Shown: positions 5,930 to 6,368 of the stretch, piece by piece | Position numbering within the stretch: position 1 is the first letter of the stretch | Layout of the letters: the number at the start of each line of letters is the position of its first letter | From: Nitrososphaerota archaeon | GTDB lineage: Archaea; Thermoproteota; Nitrososphaeria; Nitrososphaerales; CADDZS01 | Direction of reading: 5' to 3' | DNA length: 6,368 bases | Assembly (NCBI GenBank): GCA_013288145.1 | Contig: JABDCJ010000080.1 | Location: forward strand, 315-6,682 | Notes under the pieces: model-generated | Told to the model about the DNA's origin: nothing | The model's database searches: none | The model's input: the letters and a program-made list of their open reading frames with translations, nothing else | Made by a program: the position numbers and the translations under genes

Positions 5930-6368
5930 CTAGGCTAGCCTCCCGCTGAGTACTTCCTGAAGCCTGTCGCCCACAAGGGTGAATGAGATGACAATCGCAA
6001 GAATGACAGCGCTTGGAAAGATGCTCCACCACCAAGCTCCGGGTAGGTAGGACAACCCGGCAGAAGTCATCTCGCCCCACTCTGGAAGCGGCGGTTGAAC
6101 ACCAATTCCTAGAAACGCGAGCGCGGAATATGCGAGAATAACGTTTCCGAAATCCAACGCACCGTATGCAATTATTGGGTCGAGCGAGTTCGGCACGATA
6201 TGCCTGAACATGATTTTGAACGAACCGGTTCCGCACAGTCTTGCAGCTCCGACAAAACCCCGGCGCTTCAGGGTTAGCGCCTGTCCGCGGAAAAACCTCG
6301 CGTATGTCGGCCACCAGACAACAATCAGTGCAACGAGGACCGACTCAAAACCCGTGCCGACGAGAATG
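5930..6368 (-). CDS. dppC: ABC peptide transporter permease, DppC/OppC type (partial, N-terminus outside window)
   Basis: This is the 3' part of a membrane permease gene of a dipeptide/oligopeptide ABC importer; the 5' end lies beyond the window edge. The reading frame is open from base 6367 to the TAG stop and gives 145 C-terminal residues. The cytoplasmic coupling loop that docks on the ATPases is seen at residues 38-60, beginning FVGAAR and ending RHIVPN. The usual Glu of the EAA motif is Gly here and the usual ALGAS is LCGTG. Hydrophobic segments flank the loop (about 5-20, 66-90 and 112-133), with the family-typical LAFLGIGVQPPLPEWGEM between the last two. An internal Met at base 6211 is not the start, because homology continues upstream without a break. 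The gene ends 3 bases before dppD, so the two are surely co-transcribed. A DppB partner is expected upstream. The family call is secure; substrate specificity cannot be read from sequence. Confidence 0.93.
   Translation of the reverse strand, partial: ILVGTGFESVLVALIVVWWPTYARFFRGQALTLKRRGFVGAARLCGTGSFKIMFRHIVPNSLDPIIAYGALDFGNVILAYSALAFLGIGVQPPLPEWGEMTSAGLSYLPGAWWWSIFPSAVILAIVISFTLVGDRLQEVLSGRLA

Noticed and set aside
5868..6314. 148-residue minus-strand reading frame
   Set aside because: It is out of frame with dppC, whose homology is continuous across the same bases, and its translation is rich in Arg and Cys without any recognisable motif.

Overview
The window looks archaeal. The main signs are a strong TATA element (CTTTTAAATA) about 30 bases ahead of a TTG start, probable leaderless or short-leader transcripts, and a solute-binding protein held by an N-terminal membrane segment followed by a very Ser/Thr-rich stalk instead of a lipobox. 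A member of the Thermoproteota/Thaumarchaeota side or of the Thermoplasmata would fit; the sequence alone does not settle the phylum. All genes lie on the minus strand, so transcription runs from high to low coordinates.

Layout in transcription order: (1) 3' part of a dppC/oppC-type permease gene (5930-6368, cut by the window edge); (2) dppD-type ATPase (4949-5926), 3 bases after dppC; (3) dppF-type ATPase (3927-4949), whose ATG overlaps the dppD stop as TAATG; (4) a 782-base stretch (3145-3926) without an intact gene, holding gene wreckage: a frameshifted 5' end of a second solute-binding-protein gene (3745-3859), then broken pieces of a CPA2-type cation/proton antiporter gene (3255-3722), then a promoter; (5) an intact 723-residue family-5 solute-binding protein (973-3144); (6) a hairpin plus T-rich tract resembling a terminator, and a possible promoter; (7) an M42-family aminopeptidase gene (39-890) that lacks its C-terminal part.

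Together the intact genes describe an oligopeptide (or similar) ABC importer: an anchored extracellular receptor, a membrane channel and two ATPases. A cytosolic metallopeptidase gene next to it could degrade imported peptides, although as it stands it has lost the last metal ligand.

The most informative signal is the scar between dppF and the binding-protein gene. The remnant at 3745-3859 aligns, at both protein and DNA level, with the start of the intact binding-protein gene. This suggests that a receptor gene once followed dppF directly and was mostly deleted, with antiporter fragments now adjoining it. I found no RNA gene, CRISPR array, complete mobile element or clearly novel system.
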